Assembly (NCBI GenBank): GCA_963676415.1
Contig: OY781097.1
Location: 2,976,001 to 3,040,000 of the forward strand
Reading direction: 5' to 3'
Source of the DNA: G963662905 sp963676415
GTDB lineage: Bacteria > Bacteroidota > Bacteroidia > Bacteroidales > WRLA01
DNA: 64,000 nt
A program made the position numbers and the translations under genes. Under the pieces are notes generated by a model. That model was not told the origin of the DNA. It did not search any database and saw nothing but the letters and a program-made list of their open reading frames with translations. How positions within the stretch are numbered: the stretch's first letter is position 1; the number at the start of each line of letters is the position of its first letter. Positions 1 through 8,878 of the stretch are shown here, piece by piece.

Positions 1-372
1 GCGCTCGAATTTCGCTTCACCGCGTTTGCCAATGCGCTTTTGCGGATACAGTAATCGCTCTGCGTGGTATTGGCGCTGACGATAGGCGCGACCACGGATG
101 CAGGCACGCAGTGCAGGACTTTCCAGGCTGTCTTCCCGATCATCGGTCTCGATGCGGGCGATGATGCCGTTTTTTAAATGTACTTTCAGTAAACAACGTC
201 CACCGCAATTATGAGCAGGGCAACCGGTTTCGATAATGGCATCCGGTTCGTACAGTGCTTCGCGGCATTGTTTTCCGCTGATGATGCGCATTAGTTCCGA
301 CCAGCTGAAAAGCGGTTTGCCCTGCTGCTGCGCCCATTTTGTATTTATGCTTTGTTTTCCCATTGCAGGCAT
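1..372 (-). CDS. DMSO reductase-family molybdopterin oxidoreductase, N-terminal part (runs off window)
   Basis: Catalytic subunit of a molybdenum bis-MGD oxidoreductase related to DmsA; only the first 124 codons are inside the window. The protein shows the N-terminal 4Fe-4S motif CPAHNCGGRC followed by an ACIRGR stretch that supplies the fourth cysteine, then a YPQKRIGKRGEAKFER segment that matches the conserved start of the molybdopterin domain in this family. Two starts are possible, ATG at 372 (MPAMGKQ) or at 363 (MGKQ). In contrast to usual DmsA proteins I see no twin-arginine signal before the cluster motif, so a cytoplasmic location or a wrong start cannot be excluded. Substrate cannot be told from this fragment. 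Confidence 0.8.
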   Translation of the reverse strand, partial: MPAMGKQSINTKWAQQQGKPLFSWSELMRIISGKQCREALYEPDAIIETGCPAHNCGGRCLLKVHLKNGIIARIETDDREDSLESPALRACIRGRAYRQRQYHAERLLYPQKRIGKRGEAKFER

Positions 373-430
373 AAAGATAGGAAAGAAGTGGATTTAATGT
401 CAGTTTGGGCTAAAACAATGGATCTTGATC

Positions 431-458
431 AAAAAAAAAGCCCGGAAAAACCGGGCTT
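431..458 (-). terminator. Rho-independent terminator of the SGNH-hydrolase gene
   Basis: Perfect 8-bp stem AAGCCCGG/CCGGGCTT with a 5-nt loop; read on the minus strand it is followed by a run of nine T. It lies 22 nt after the stop of the 480-1874 gene and separates it from the molybdoenzyme gene. Confidence 0.85.
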
Positions 459-479
459 CTACATTATAGAACGGATTTT

Positions 480-1874
480 TTATGGGTAAGCAATTCCCGG
501 ATATTGCGAAACAATAACCTTTGGGATGTTTGCGCCATAAGTTTCATTAATTGCATCGATAAAATAGTTGGCAACAATGGCATTACCTTGCTTGCTGAGG
601 TGGATGCCATCAAGCGAGAAAATACCACCGGTTACAAATGTTGGGGTGAATGTCAGCCCGTCAAAAACCAGACCGTTTGCGGCGGCTTCTTTCATAATGG
701 CGTTCACATCAACAAAAGCGAGGCCATGGTTGTCGGCCAAAGCTTTGATTTCGTTATTGAAAGCAGTTGTGGCATTGCTTATATTTTCGATTTCTTTGGT
801 GTCGAGCACATAGGTTGCCGGAATAGGTTTTTGTGATCCCCATCCGCCACATTTCAGTGAATCCTGAGGAATGCTCAAAAGGATAAGTTCATCCATTTTT
901 GCCTGGCGAATACCTCCAAGTGGTGCATAAGTGTCGCTTAAATCCTGTATAATCCAACCGTTAGGGCCTTCATTAAAGATTATTTTTGGTAGGCCCATTT
1001 GTTCAGCGCCAGCATTGTATTGAGCATAAGCATCGTTGAGTAGTTTTGCTGTTGCGGCATCCAGGACCAAACCATAAGAGGGCACTGTTGTAAAAAACGG
1101 GGTACTCATGATGTCCGGAATATTTGCCATAGCTCCTTTTTGACCGTCTGTTGTCATTGTATTGACAATGGCGTTCATTGTTGGGGCAAAACCCGGGATG
1201 GTTCCTGTTGTTTCCATGGGTGTGATAAACTCGCCTACATTGTTTTCGCCGCCGGCAATGGCATAACCAAGCACATCATTATTACCGATCCAAAGTGTGA
1301 AGAATGTTGCCTGGAGTTCGGCATAAGCCTGAAGGACGCTAGCTTCATAAGATGGCGCAAAACGTACGTAGTAGGGGTTGGCAGTAGGAGGCTGTGTTGT
1401 TAAACCGAGGGGGTTTCCATAGCCCGGAGCTGCCAGGTGATATGTTTTGGCGCCAGGAACACCGAGGTTGTTGACCGGCCATAAGCCTGGTGTTATGGCT
1501 TCTTGCTCACCGCTCGTCAGAACAGGTCCCAAAGACATGTTGCCCATACAATCTGCGGTAATTTTCAGCTCAAAAGGAGGGTTTTGGAATTGGATGCCAT
1601 ATTTGCTGTTCACAGTAGGCTGTGTGAAACTTCCTCCGCCAACTTTCATAAATTGTTCCGACAGAATTTTTGGATAGCTGTAAGATTGTGCCGGATCATA
1701 CAAAGCGCCATCGGCATAACCTGCTGTTAATGAATTTCCAACAGAAACGTATTTCCTAAGGTCAATATCTCCGGAAGTCGGATTAAATTCTTCTACATCG
1801 GGTTTACATGCGAACATGAAAACGGCCACAATGCTTAAACTGATAAGGTATTTTATATTTTTCATTGTCGTCAT
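480..1874 (-). CDS. SGNH/GDSL-hydrolase-like lipoprotein
   Basis: Predicted lipoprotein of 464 aa: a hydrophobic stretch ends in the lipobox FAC, with the lipidated cysteine near residue 23. The rest carries degenerate SGNH (GDSL) hydrolase blocks: GNSLTAG near the N-terminus (block I, nucleophile Ser with Asn in place of Asp), GNND in the middle (block III) and DGIHLS near the C-terminus (block V, catalytic Asp/His). The family cleaves esters or other acyl groups; the substrate is unknown. It starts 2 nt after the stop of the FadL-type gene and is surely cotranscribed with it, so a role at the outer membrane in handling lipids or acyl compounds taken up by that channel is a fair inference. 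An alternative start lies at 1865. Confidence 0.8.
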   Translation of the reverse strand: MTTMKNIKYLISLSIVAVFMFACKPDVEEFNPTSGDIDLRKYVSVGNSLTAGYADGALYDPAQSYSYPKILSEQFMKVGGGSFTQPTVNSKYGIQFQNPPFELKITADCMGNMSLGPVLTSGEQEAITPGLWPVNNLGVPGAKTYHLAAPGYGNPLGLTTQPPTANPYYVRFAPSYEASVLQAYAELQATFFTLWIGNNDVLGYAIAGGENNVGEFITPMETTGTIPGFAPTMNAIVNTMTTDGQKGAMANIPDIMSTPFFTTVPSYGLVLDAATAKLLNDAYAQYNAGAEQMGLPKIIFNEGPNGWIIQDLSDTYAPLGGIRQAKMDELILLSIPQDSLKCGGWGSQKPIPATYVLDTKEIENISNATTAFNNEIKALADNHGLAFVDVNAIMKEAAANGLVFDGLTFTPTFVTGGIFSLDGIHLSKQGNAIVANYFIDAINETYGANIPKVIVSQYPGIAYP

Positions 1875-1876
1875 TT

Positions 1877-3094
1877 TTAGAATTTATAAGTGATTCCGAA
1901 TCCTGGGATTGATGTATTTACAGCGTAATTTCCTGAGAAATTGGCCGGTTCGTAAGTGCGTTCAGCTTCCAGTCCGGAAAGGTTGAGGTAAGATAGGTCG
2001 ATTTCCAGGTTTGGAATAGGTCTGTATGTCAAACCGCAGGTAAGTCCTACTGTATTGAGGCTTACAGTTTCCGGGTTGAAATATTTTTCGTTTACAGGCG
2101 ATGGGTCGTAATAAGCACCTGCACGGACAACCAGTTTGTCGCTGATCAGGTATTGTGCGCCAATACGCGGAATCCAGCTGTCTTTGTATTCTCTTGGGTT
2201 CACGTTGTCCAGCGTTTCGCCGGCTTCTTCAAAAGTAAATGTCAGCTCTTTGTATTCGCTCCACATCACCCAGTTCACTTCAACGGCAAGCAGAAGTTTG
2301 TCGGTGGCCTGGAAAGAAAGTCCAAAATCGAGGTTGGCAGGCATTGGGAGGCTGGCGTTGAATTTGTTTTCTGTGGGGATCATGCCACCAATAGATGCAG
2401 GGATTTCAAATGTTGCATCACCGCCTTCAACGGCAACATCAATTTTGGAGCGGTAGTCAATACCGAAATTGATGCGTTCGCAGATTTGCACATGCATACC
2501 TACATTGAAGCCAAACTTAATATCAGAATCGCCTTTCAGGTTGACGTTCGATGTTTCTGAATAAGGCAGCCCTTTGGTAAGGTCAACACTTCCTTTGGTG
2601 ATGACGAGCCCTGCGCCAATACTGAACATGTCATTTATTTTATACGCAATAGTAGGTTGAAAATAATATGCGCGCAATGCGATTTCTTCGATAAGGTATT
2701 TTCCTGCCCAATTATCTTCCCAAACGCTTTTTGAGCCGTAAGGGGTGTTGATGCCGATACCGGCAGTAAATTTTTCGCTCAAACGAAAGGCTCCGTAAAA
2801 GTAAAAGGGAGGACTTGTTGGGTTATTGGTCTCGGCAATATAAGAGGAGTGTAAATCCCCGTATTTTGCATTCGCCATTACCAGGCTTACACCGGCACTG
2901 AAGCTAAAGGTGCTGTCCATTAATGAAAGAGCTCCCGGATTATAAAAAATTGAACTGGGGCCAAAATACCAGGGTGTGCCAATAAGACCCATACCATTCT
3001 GTTTTTGTCCCTGCAACCTAACCTGAAATCCTCCGGCAATTGCTGAGCCAGTCATCAGAAGGCTGAGTAAAACGATGTAAATTTCTTTGCGCAT
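1877..3094 (-). CDS. FadL/OMPP1/TodX-family outer membrane transport protein
   Basis: Outer-membrane beta-barrel of 405 aa, close to the usual FadL length. It has a cleavable signal peptide (residues about 1-20, ending in AIAGGF), the family hallmark NPG/NPA-type motif in FYNPGALS, and a C-terminus ending in an aromatic residue (GITYKF) as expected for BAM-inserted barrels. FadL proteins take up long-chain fatty acids or other hydrophobic compounds by lateral diffusion. Here it is the first gene of a two-gene operon with the SGNH-hydrolase lipoprotein. The substrate is not shown by the sequence. Confidence 0.88.
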   Translation of the reverse strand: MRKEIYIVLLSLLMTGSAIAGGFQVRLQGQKQNGMGLIGTPWYFGPSSIFYNPGALSLMDSTFSFSAGVSLVMANAKYGDLHSSYIAETNNPTSPPFYFYGAFRLSEKFTAGIGINTPYGSKSVWEDNWAGKYLIEEIALRAYYFQPTIAYKINDMFSIGAGLVITKGSVDLTKGLPYSETSNVNLKGDSDIKFGFNVGMHVQICERINFGIDYRSKIDVAVEGGDATFEIPASIGGMIPTENKFNASLPMPANLDFGLSFQATDKLLLAVEVNWVMWSEYKELTFTFEEAGETLDNVNPREYKDSWIPRIGAQYLISDKLVVRAGAYYDPSPVNEKYFNPETVSLNTVGLTCGLTYRPIPNLEIDLSYLNLSGLEAERTYEPANFSGNYAVNTSIPGFGITYKF

Positions 3095-3605
3095 AGCAAT
3101 TTGTTTTAGTTATATTAAAATCGGCTCGCAATTTAATAAAAAAACTTTGAGATTATATCTATAGATTTATATATGTTGTATAAATCTGTTTAATATGAGC
3201 CTAAATAATTTAAAATCAATGGAATAAATAGTCCGATTATTTAAAAACCAATCAAATATTTTGAAAACTATTTTGCTGAAATTAGTTTTTTTTGTTGGCT
3301 TATTCTTGAATTATACTTAAAAATTAGATGTTTTTTGTAGCCGTTAAATCCTGAACAATAAAAAGTATGATTTTTAGGGGTGCGGTTATTTGGCGCGAAA
3401 GTGTCTGTCAGTTAATGTTTTCTTAATGCCTGGCTAATACTGGCTTCACAGTCAGTGGCTATTTTTGCCATGTGACGATTGATAAAGTAGTGTAGGGGGA
3501 GATGGGTTTTATGTTTAAGATTCATTAGAGAAAAGTCCGGCGAAAACTATTTTTATGTTTCTAGTTCATTAAATTTAATAATTTGCACAAAAAAGAATAA
3601 ATATC
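3095..3605. other. AT-rich intergenic region without recognisable gene
   Basis: About 510 bases between the divergent FadL gene and the micro-ORF at 3606. I found no tRNA-like fold, no ORF with recognisable protein features and no clear promoter pair; the last 60 bases must hold the leader of the micro-ORF. Confidence 0.5.
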
Positions 3606-3770
3606 ATGAGGGATTATTACACACATATTCCGCTATTGTTGCTGTTCATTCTGCTTTTAGGAGTGTATTTTACCGTTCAAAGGGTAATTTCCTATCGGCG
3701 TGAACAGAAAAACAATGCATTACGGGATATTGAATCACTTCCGCCAAAAGAGGAAGTGTCACTGAATTAA
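3606..3770 (+). CDS. Small single-pass membrane protein, 54 aa
   Basis: ATG-initiated ORF of 54 codons. Residues about 8-24 form one strongly hydrophobic segment (IPLLLLFILLLGVYFTV), followed by a basic stretch (RVISYRREQK) and an acidic/proline tail. The positive-inside rule places the C-terminus in the cytoplasm. It is followed after only a few bases by a strong terminator, which supports a real transcription unit. I do not recognise the family; it could be a small accessory subunit of a membrane complex, but there is no neighbour to say which. Confidence 0.6.
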   Translation: MRDYYTHIPLLLLFILLLGVYFTVQRVISYRREQKNNALRDIESLPPKEEVSLN

Positions 3771-3774
3771 AAAA

Positions 3775-3808
3775 AAACCGGAGCATTCAACTGATGTTCC
3801 GGTTTTTT
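3775..3808. terminator. Bidirectional terminator between convergent genes
   Basis: Stem AAACCGGAGCAT/ATGTTCCGGTTT with one G-T wobble, A-run on the left and T-run on the right, so it can end both the micro-ORF (+) and the DUF2147 gene (-). Confidence 0.85.
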
Positions 3809-3823
3809 AAAAAGCTCGTTGGA

Positions 3824-4306
3824 TTAATGTGCCGATTCGGTATCTTTGTTTTTGACCTCAGTGGCACGATTCCAGTAAGTGGTTTTGCCAAAAGCAGCCA
3901 ATCCAATGAAACCCCTGATTTTTAGTTTTTCGGCAGATAATAGCTCCATATAGCAACTATAGGTTTTTCCGGTTTTTGGATCATAAATTTTTCCGTCTTC
4001 CCATTCGCCGTCATCATAAACAAAATTTGATAGAATAACCAGGTTCAGTACCGGGCGGTCGCGCAATGCTTCATTAGGATTCTTTTTGTCCAGCTTTGGC
4101 TTTTTTGTGAAAGGATCTATTGGGTCTTTTAGCCAAACGAGTTTGCCAAAGAATTTACCGTCTTCCTTATAGATTTTTACCATTCCGGTTTCTTCGTCAT
4201 TATACCATTTGCCCAGGATGGCGTCTTCGCTGTATTTTTGAGCAAATGTGCTCAGCCCACTAAAAAGCATTGTAAAGGTGAATACAACTGCAAGGATTTT
4301 TTTCAT
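3824..4306 (-). CDS. DUF2147-family secreted protein
   Basis: Protein of 160 aa with an N-terminal signal peptide (cleavage probably after TFA, about residue 22). The mature part has the DUF2147 pattern: GKWYNDEETG near the start, GKLVWLK, a PVLNLVIL segment, DDGEWEDGKIYDPKTGKTY, and a final LKIRGFIGL...W motif. DUF2147 proteins are small exported beta-rich proteins of unknown biochemical function that are common in Bacteroidota and Proteobacteria. It stands alone and ends at the bidirectional terminator. Confidence 0.85.
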   Translation of the reverse strand: MKKILAVVFTFTMLFSGLSTFAQKYSEDAILGKWYNDEETGMVKIYKEDGKFFGKLVWLKDPIDPFTKKPKLDKKNPNEALRDRPVLNLVILSNFVYDDGEWEDGKIYDPKTGKTYSCYMELLSAEKLKIRGFIGLAAFGKTTYWNRATEVKNKDTESAH

Positions 4307-4540
4307 GTTATCTAATTTTAATGATTAATTTATTTTCAATAAGATTGCCTGAATCATAAAATCCCATCCATCGCTTTATTATTTCCGGATAAAATTTCAC
4401 CAAAGATAAACTTTTCATGCGATTGGCCTTTGAAGGATCAAATTACTTTTTCCAAACCTATAGAAAAACCATAAAGCCGATAAATATGCGCATTTCGCCT
4501 GCGACATGAATAAATTTTACTAAATTCGGCCATTATTGTC

Positions 4541-5530
4541 ATGTTGAAAAAGATACGAACATATTTTGGGTTTACACGAAAGGAACAAAGAGGCCTGATT
4601 GTGCTGCTTGTTCTGATTATTCTTGTATGGTCGTTGCGCATGGCAATGTCGTTTTACGATTTTTCCAATGCCCGGAAAATGGATTTTGCCAAGCTGGAAG
4701 AAGCCAAGATCTGGCAAAAAAACTATGAGCAGCTTGTGAAGGAGGATTCATTGCGCACCCAAAAAGAGAAAGCTGAATATTTGGCAATGAAGGAGAAGAA
4801 AGCGGAGCGAGCCAAACCCTTACTGTTTGCATTTGATCCGAATACAGCAGGGGCAACGGATTGGCAAAAGCTGGGCTTGAGTAAGAAACAGGCAGCTGTT
4901 TTAATCAAATATATTGATAAAGGCGGTCGCTTTTATAAGGCGGAAGATTTGAAAAAGGTTTTTGTTATCTCCGATGAATTTTATGGGCGCATTAAAGATT
5001 CCGTGCGCATTGATTTAACGCTTTTTGCTCAAAAAACAGATAACAAGGCCGATAATAAGGTAGATTCGTCACTTTTGGCCAAAAAAAACCCAGCTAAAAA
5101 ATTCCTAAGCTTTTATGATACGCTGAATGTGGAACTCAATAGTGCCGATTCGGCGCAGTTGTGCCTGCTGCCGGGTATTGGCCCGTGGTATGCACACAGA
5201 ATTATGAAATATAGAAAAAGGCTGGGCGGATTTTATCAAGAGGATCAGCTGCTTGAGGTTTATGGAATGGATACCGTACGCTTAAATCGATTTCGCCCGT
5301 ATTTTCATATCGACACCACATTTATTCGGAAAATAGATCCGAATGAGGTCGATTTTAAAGAACTTTTAAGGCATCCCTATATGGAATATTATATTGTGAA
5401 AGCGATATTTCAATATAAAAATGAGCATGGGGCGTTTCAGTCAGTTGCTGAAATGAAAGATGTCCGGCTTATTTATGATGGTTTGTATGAAAAAATGCGG
5501 GTTTATTTGAAAATCAGGAAGAAGAACTAG
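4541..5530 (+). CDS. Membrane-anchored protein with ComEA-like helix-hairpin-helix repeats
   Basis: Protein of 329 aa. A basic N-terminus is followed by one membrane helix (about residues 17-36), a charged coiled-coil-like linker, and three successive helix-hairpin-helix units: one with LGLSKKQAAVLIKYI and GGRFYKAEDL, a second with LLPGIGPWYAHRIMKYR and GGFYQEDQL, and a third with HPYMEYYIVKAIFQYK. HhH units of this type bind DNA non-specifically in ComEA of competence systems, so a DNA-binding periplasmic or surface role is possible, but DNA uptake is not shown here. The TPR gene starts 3 nt after its stop, so the two form an operon. Confidence 0.8.
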   Translation: MLKKIRTYFGFTRKEQRGLIVLLVLIILVWSLRMAMSFYDFSNARKMDFAKLEEAKIWQKNYEQLVKEDSLRTQKEKAEYLAMKEKKAERAKPLLFAFDPNTAGATDWQKLGLSKKQAAVLIKYIDKGGRFYKAEDLKKVFVISDEFYGRIKDSVRIDLTLFAQKTDNKADNKVDSSLLAKKNPAKKFLSFYDTLNVELNSADSAQLCLLPGIGPWYAHRIMKYRKRLGGFYQEDQLLEVYGMDTVRLNRFRPYFHIDTTFIRKIDPNEVDFKELLRHPYMEYYIVKAIFQYKNEHGAFQSVAEMKDVRLIYDGLYEKMRVYLKIRKKN

Positions 5531-5533
5531 GAT

Positions 5534-6877
5534 ATGATGAATGTTAAATTAAATATTCCAATGTATTTGCTTGCGCTGTTCTGCCTGTGCATCGCTTCTG
5601 TTGCAAATCTCCATGCCCAGGATACCGAAGAAGAGCTTGCAAAGCTTTTGGATTCTGCGAAGATTTTGTTGCAGCAGGATCCTTTGCAGGCCATGCAATA
5701 TGCTCATGAGGCGGATTCCCTTGCCCGGGAAACTTATGATACCCTTTCGCGTGCGCAGGCACTAAAGACTTATGGTTCCGCTTGTTTGTTTGCAGGATTG
5801 CCTGATTCTGCCCTTAATTTCTACCGTCAGGCTTCCGGCGTTTTTCATCTGGCAGGAAATCACAAAGGCGCCAGTCAGTGCGATAATAATATCGGTCTGG
5901 TTTATCGGCAGATGAGCCAATACGACAGTGCACTTATTTATATGAAAAAGGCAATGCAGTATCACAAAAGTGTTGATAATTATAAAGATTATGCCAGTTC
6001 ACTGGGTAATATTGCTACTGTTTATCATTATCTGGGCAACCTTGAGCAAGCTGTTGCATTTTATAACCAGGCATTGGATGTGCTGCATGACTTAAAAGAT
6101 ACAGTGCTTATTGTTAATAATTTATCGAACCTTGCTGTGATATACGAAGATCATTTAGACCATGAAAATGCACTGCGCATGTACCATAAAGCATTGCCGC
6201 TGGCATTGAAATATGAATACTTTGAGTCGGTGAGCGTGATCATGCAGAATATCTCGGTGGTTTATCACAACCTCGGGCAACTCGATAGTGCCGAGCATTA
6301 TTTAACGCAATCCCTTCTTATCAGGGAAGAGCGAAATTTCGATATCAGCAGGGTTTTGTGGAACCTGGGTACTTTAAAAGCCGAGATGGAAGATTATGAT
6401 AAGGCAATTGCGTATTTTTTTCAAGCCCTGAAAATGAACCGGGAAAACGGTAATTTGTATCAGGTGGCCAAAGGATACCGCCATATTGGCAAGCTTTTGA
6501 TGAAACAGAAGGACTATGAAAGCGCTTTGGAATATTTTGAACAGGGATATGAAATTGCCCAGGAAATCAAAGCCCTCGATGAAATGCGTATTTGCTCTCG
6601 TGAATTAGCAATGGCAGCGTCCAGCCTCGAGGATTTTGAAAAAGCAAACCAGTATTTTGATGTCTTTGTGAATCTTAGTGATAGTGTGTTTCTTGGGGAA
6701 GAGGTTCAGGATGAGCAAAAACAAATTGCCGGAGAACTGACAAAGGAGCAAAAACAAATTGTGCCGCGGGATCTTTGGATGATTTTTTTAAATGTATTTT
6801 TGTTCGGACTCTTATTTGTTTTGGCAATAATACTGGTTAGACGGATCGTGCAGAAAAGAAATAAAAGCGAAAAATAG
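5534..6877 (+). CDS. Tetratricopeptide-repeat protein with signal peptide and C-terminal membrane anchor
   Basis: Protein of 447 aa with a signal peptide (ends about LHAQD, residue 29), then at least seven TPR units (repeated patterns such as ALNFYRQA, ALIYMKKAM, AVAFYNQAL, ALRMYHKAL, AIAYFFQALKM, ALEYFEQGYEIA) and one C-terminal membrane helix (about residues 417-438) with a basic tail. The layout is that of the TPR sensor half of Bacteroidota TPR-histidine kinases, but no kinase follows, so it is probably a periplasmic scaffold tethered to the inner membrane. It is the second gene of the operon that begins at 4541. Confidence 0.78.
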   Translation: MMNVKLNIPMYLLALFCLCIASVANLHAQDTEEELAKLLDSAKILLQQDPLQAMQYAHEADSLARETYDTLSRAQALKTYGSACLFAGLPDSALNFYRQASGVFHLAGNHKGASQCDNNIGLVYRQMSQYDSALIYMKKAMQYHKSVDNYKDYASSLGNIATVYHYLGNLEQAVAFYNQALDVLHDLKDTVLIVNNLSNLAVIYEDHLDHENALRMYHKALPLALKYEYFESVSVIMQNISVVYHNLGQLDSAEHYLTQSLLIREERNFDISRVLWNLGTLKAEMEDYDKAIAYFFQALKMNRENGNLYQVAKGYRHIGKLLMKQKDYESALEYFEQGYEIAQEIKALDEMRICSRELAMAASSLEDFEKANQYFDVFVNLSDSVFLGEEVQDEQKQIAGELTKEQKQIVPRDLWMIFLNVFLFGLLFVLAIILVRRIVQKRNKSEK

Positions 6878-6930
6878 CGCAGATAAACGCGTATTGGGAT
6901 AGAAAATTAGAATTGAAATCAAACAAATGT

Positions 6931-6938
6931 TAAATTTG
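6931..6938 (+). promoter_or_regulatory. Bacteroidota -7 box TAAATTTG
   Basis: Exact match to the TAnnTTTG consensus of the Bacteroidota primary sigma factor. It would start transcription near 6945, after the ATG at 6927 and just before the ATG at 6960, which supports the later start. No -33 box at ideal distance. Confidence 0.5.
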
Positions 6939-6959
6939 CCACAAAATAAAACCAAATAC

Positions 6960-7370
6960 ATGCTAAATCGAACCACAACCCAATTCATGGTGTTTGCAGG
7001 TATAGTTGCAATGCTTTTTATGGCTTCCTGTACCGAAGAAGAGATTAACCGTACTGTTTATCAGTATAATGTACGCTATCAGGTAATTAGTTATATGGAT
7101 ACTACATCGGATATGACCATTACCTATTACGATCCGCAGTTTGCAAATCATGTCAGCGAATATTTAGAAGATATTAAAAGCTGGAACCATAGTTTTAAAG
7201 GTAAAACGTTGGATCATTGCTTTCTGGAAGCAGTTGTGACCAACGACAGCGCAAATCTGGCGGTAATGCTTTATGTTGATAGCCTATTGATGGATTCGGA
7301 TAGTGTAAATTGTTATACACCAATAGTTTGTGACACCAATCGTGCTGTCATTAATTATACCCTCGAATAA
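6960..7370 (+). CDS. Small lipoprotein of unknown function
   Basis: With the start at 6960 the protein is 136 aa and begins with a basic N-terminus, a hydrophobic core and a lipobox (LFMASC), so it should be lipidated at about Cys22. An upstream in-frame ATG at 6927 would bury the signal and lies inside a -7 promoter box, so I reject it. The mature part is acidic and rich in Tyr, Thr and Asp with two late cysteines (VNCYTPIVC) that may form a disulfide. No family recognised. It lies 15 nt before the POT transporter gene and is probably cotranscribed with it. Confidence 0.65.
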   Translation: MLNRTTTQFMVFAGIVAMLFMASCTEEEINRTVYQYNVRYQVISYMDTTSDMTITYYDPQFANHVSEYLEDIKSWNHSFKGKTLDHCFLEAVVTNDSANLAVMLYVDSLLMDSDSVNCYTPIVCDTNRAVINYTLE

Positions 7371-7385
7371 TATTAAACTGTTTCT

Positions 7386-8822
7386 ATGAGTATTTTTAAA
7401 AAATTCCCCCGAACATTCTGGGTAGCCAATACCATGGAATTGTTTGAACGATGGGCATGGTACGGTATGTTCATGGTTTTTGCTGTGTACCTTACGGGCT
7501 CGCGCGATACAGGAGCTTTGGGCTTTTCTCAGGAGCAAAAAGGCTATTTGATGGGGCCTGTGGTTGCACTTCTTTATTTTCTTCCAATAGTTACCGGTGC
7601 AATTGCTGATAAATTTGGTTACAAAAAAGTACTGTTTTCTTCCTATCTGATTCTGGCCAGCGGATATCTGCTCATGGGTTTGGTAGGCTCCTACGGTGCG
7701 ATGTATGCCGTTTTTATTTATGTGGCCGTGGGCGCATCCCTTTTTAAACCAATTATTTCGGCGACAATCAGCAAAACCACAACCGATGAAACTTCCTCTA
7801 TTGGTTTTGGGATTTTTTATATGATGGTGAATATCGGAGCTTTTATCGGCCCCGTTTTCGCATCTAAATTCCGTGAATTTGACTGGTTTTATGTTTTCCT
7901 GATGTCGTCGCTGGTTATTGTAGCCAATATGCTGATGTTGACATTCTTTTTTAAAGAGCCCGAAAGGGAACAAAATCATGAACCGCTGTCAAAAGCGTTG
8001 AAAACAATCTTTAAGAATATTGGCATAGCTCTTTCTGATTTGCGCTTTTTGTTTTTCCTACTGATTATCATCGGATTTTGGGCCATGTATAACCAGTTGT
8101 TCTATACGCTCCCAGTATTTATTGGCCAATGGATGGATACAAGTGTGGTATATGATTTCCTGAATAATATTTCTCCTGCTTTGGCTCAGGCCATTGGAAA
8201 TGATCAGGGAAGTATCAATCCGGAAATGCTCAGCAATTTGGATGCTTTCTATATCGTGATTTTCCAGATTGCAGTTTCTGCCTTTGTGATGCGCTTCAAG
8301 CCCTTAAATGCTATGGTGGGCGGGATTTTTGTTTCGGCCATAGGCATTGGACTGACTTTTGCTACTAACAATCCGTTTTACCTTATTGTTACCATTCTTG
8401 TTTTTGGTTTGGGGGAAATGGCATCCAGCCCGAAAATAACGGAATATATTGGTAAAATAGCCCCCAAAGATAAAGTTGCTCTTTATATGGGCTGCTCATT
8501 TTTACCTATGGCAGGCGGTAACTTTTTTGCCGGCATCCTCTCTGGTAGCGTTTACGGTAATATGTCAGACAAATTGACACTACTGCAAAGAGAACTGGAA
8601 CAACGATCCCTCAAGTTCCCTGAAATAAGCGATCAGTTTACCCAAAATGATTTGTTTCAAATGGCTGCACAAAAGCTGCAAATGAATCAGGCCGAGCTTA
8701 CAAACTATCTTTGGCAAACGTATCATCCGCAAAATATTTGGTTTATTTTTACGGGTATCGGTATTGCAACAGCTCTTGTTTTACTGCTTTATGACCGGCT
8801 TGTGCTGAGTAAAAGCAATTAA
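7386..8822 (+). CDS. POT/PTR2-family proton-coupled peptide transporter (MFS)
   Basis: Inner-membrane transporter of 478 aa with a major-facilitator layout. The N-terminus carries ELFERWAWYGM, which matches the ExxER(F/W)xYYG-type proton-coupling motif of POT carriers on helix 1, then GAIADKFGYKKVL (MFS loop 2-3), and GFGIFYMMVNIGAFIGP, which corresponds to the PTR2 signature FYxxINxG. POT carriers import di- and tripeptides with protons. Length is typical (450-520 aa). The C-terminal part has an unusually long hydrophilic loop before the last helix (about residues 395-450). Substrate specificity cannot be read. Confidence 0.85.
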   Translation: MSIFKKFPRTFWVANTMELFERWAWYGMFMVFAVYLTGSRDTGALGFSQEQKGYLMGPVVALLYFLPIVTGAIADKFGYKKVLFSSYLILASGYLLMGLVGSYGAMYAVFIYVAVGASLFKPIISATISKTTTDETSSIGFGIFYMMVNIGAFIGPVFASKFREFDWFYVFLMSSLVIVANMLMLTFFFKEPEREQNHEPLSKALKTIFKNIGIALSDLRFLFFLLIIIGFWAMYNQLFYTLPVFIGQWMDTSVVYDFLNNISPALAQAIGNDQGSINPEMLSNLDAFYIVIFQIAVSAFVMRFKPLNAMVGGIFVSAIGIGLTFATNNPFYLIVTILVFGLGEMASSPKITEYIGKIAPKDKVALYMGCSFLPMAGGNFFAGILSGSVYGNMSDKLTLLQRELEQRSLKFPEISDQFTQNDLFQMAAQKLQMNQAELTNYLWQTYHPQNIWFIFTGIGIATALVLLLYDRLVLSKSN

Positions 8823-8878
8823 AAAACGGTAGTTTTGTCAGGAAAATTTTTCAGCACGGATATTGATGCCCAAGCGGT

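Noticed and set aside
6927..6959. Earlier start for the small lipoprotein
   Set aside because: The ATG at 6927 lies before the -7 box and would put polar residues ahead of the lipoprotein signal.
7284..7979. Open frame of 231 codons on the minus strand
   Set aside because: Opposite to the POT transporter; rich in His/Lys/Asn from reverse reading of hydrophobic codons.
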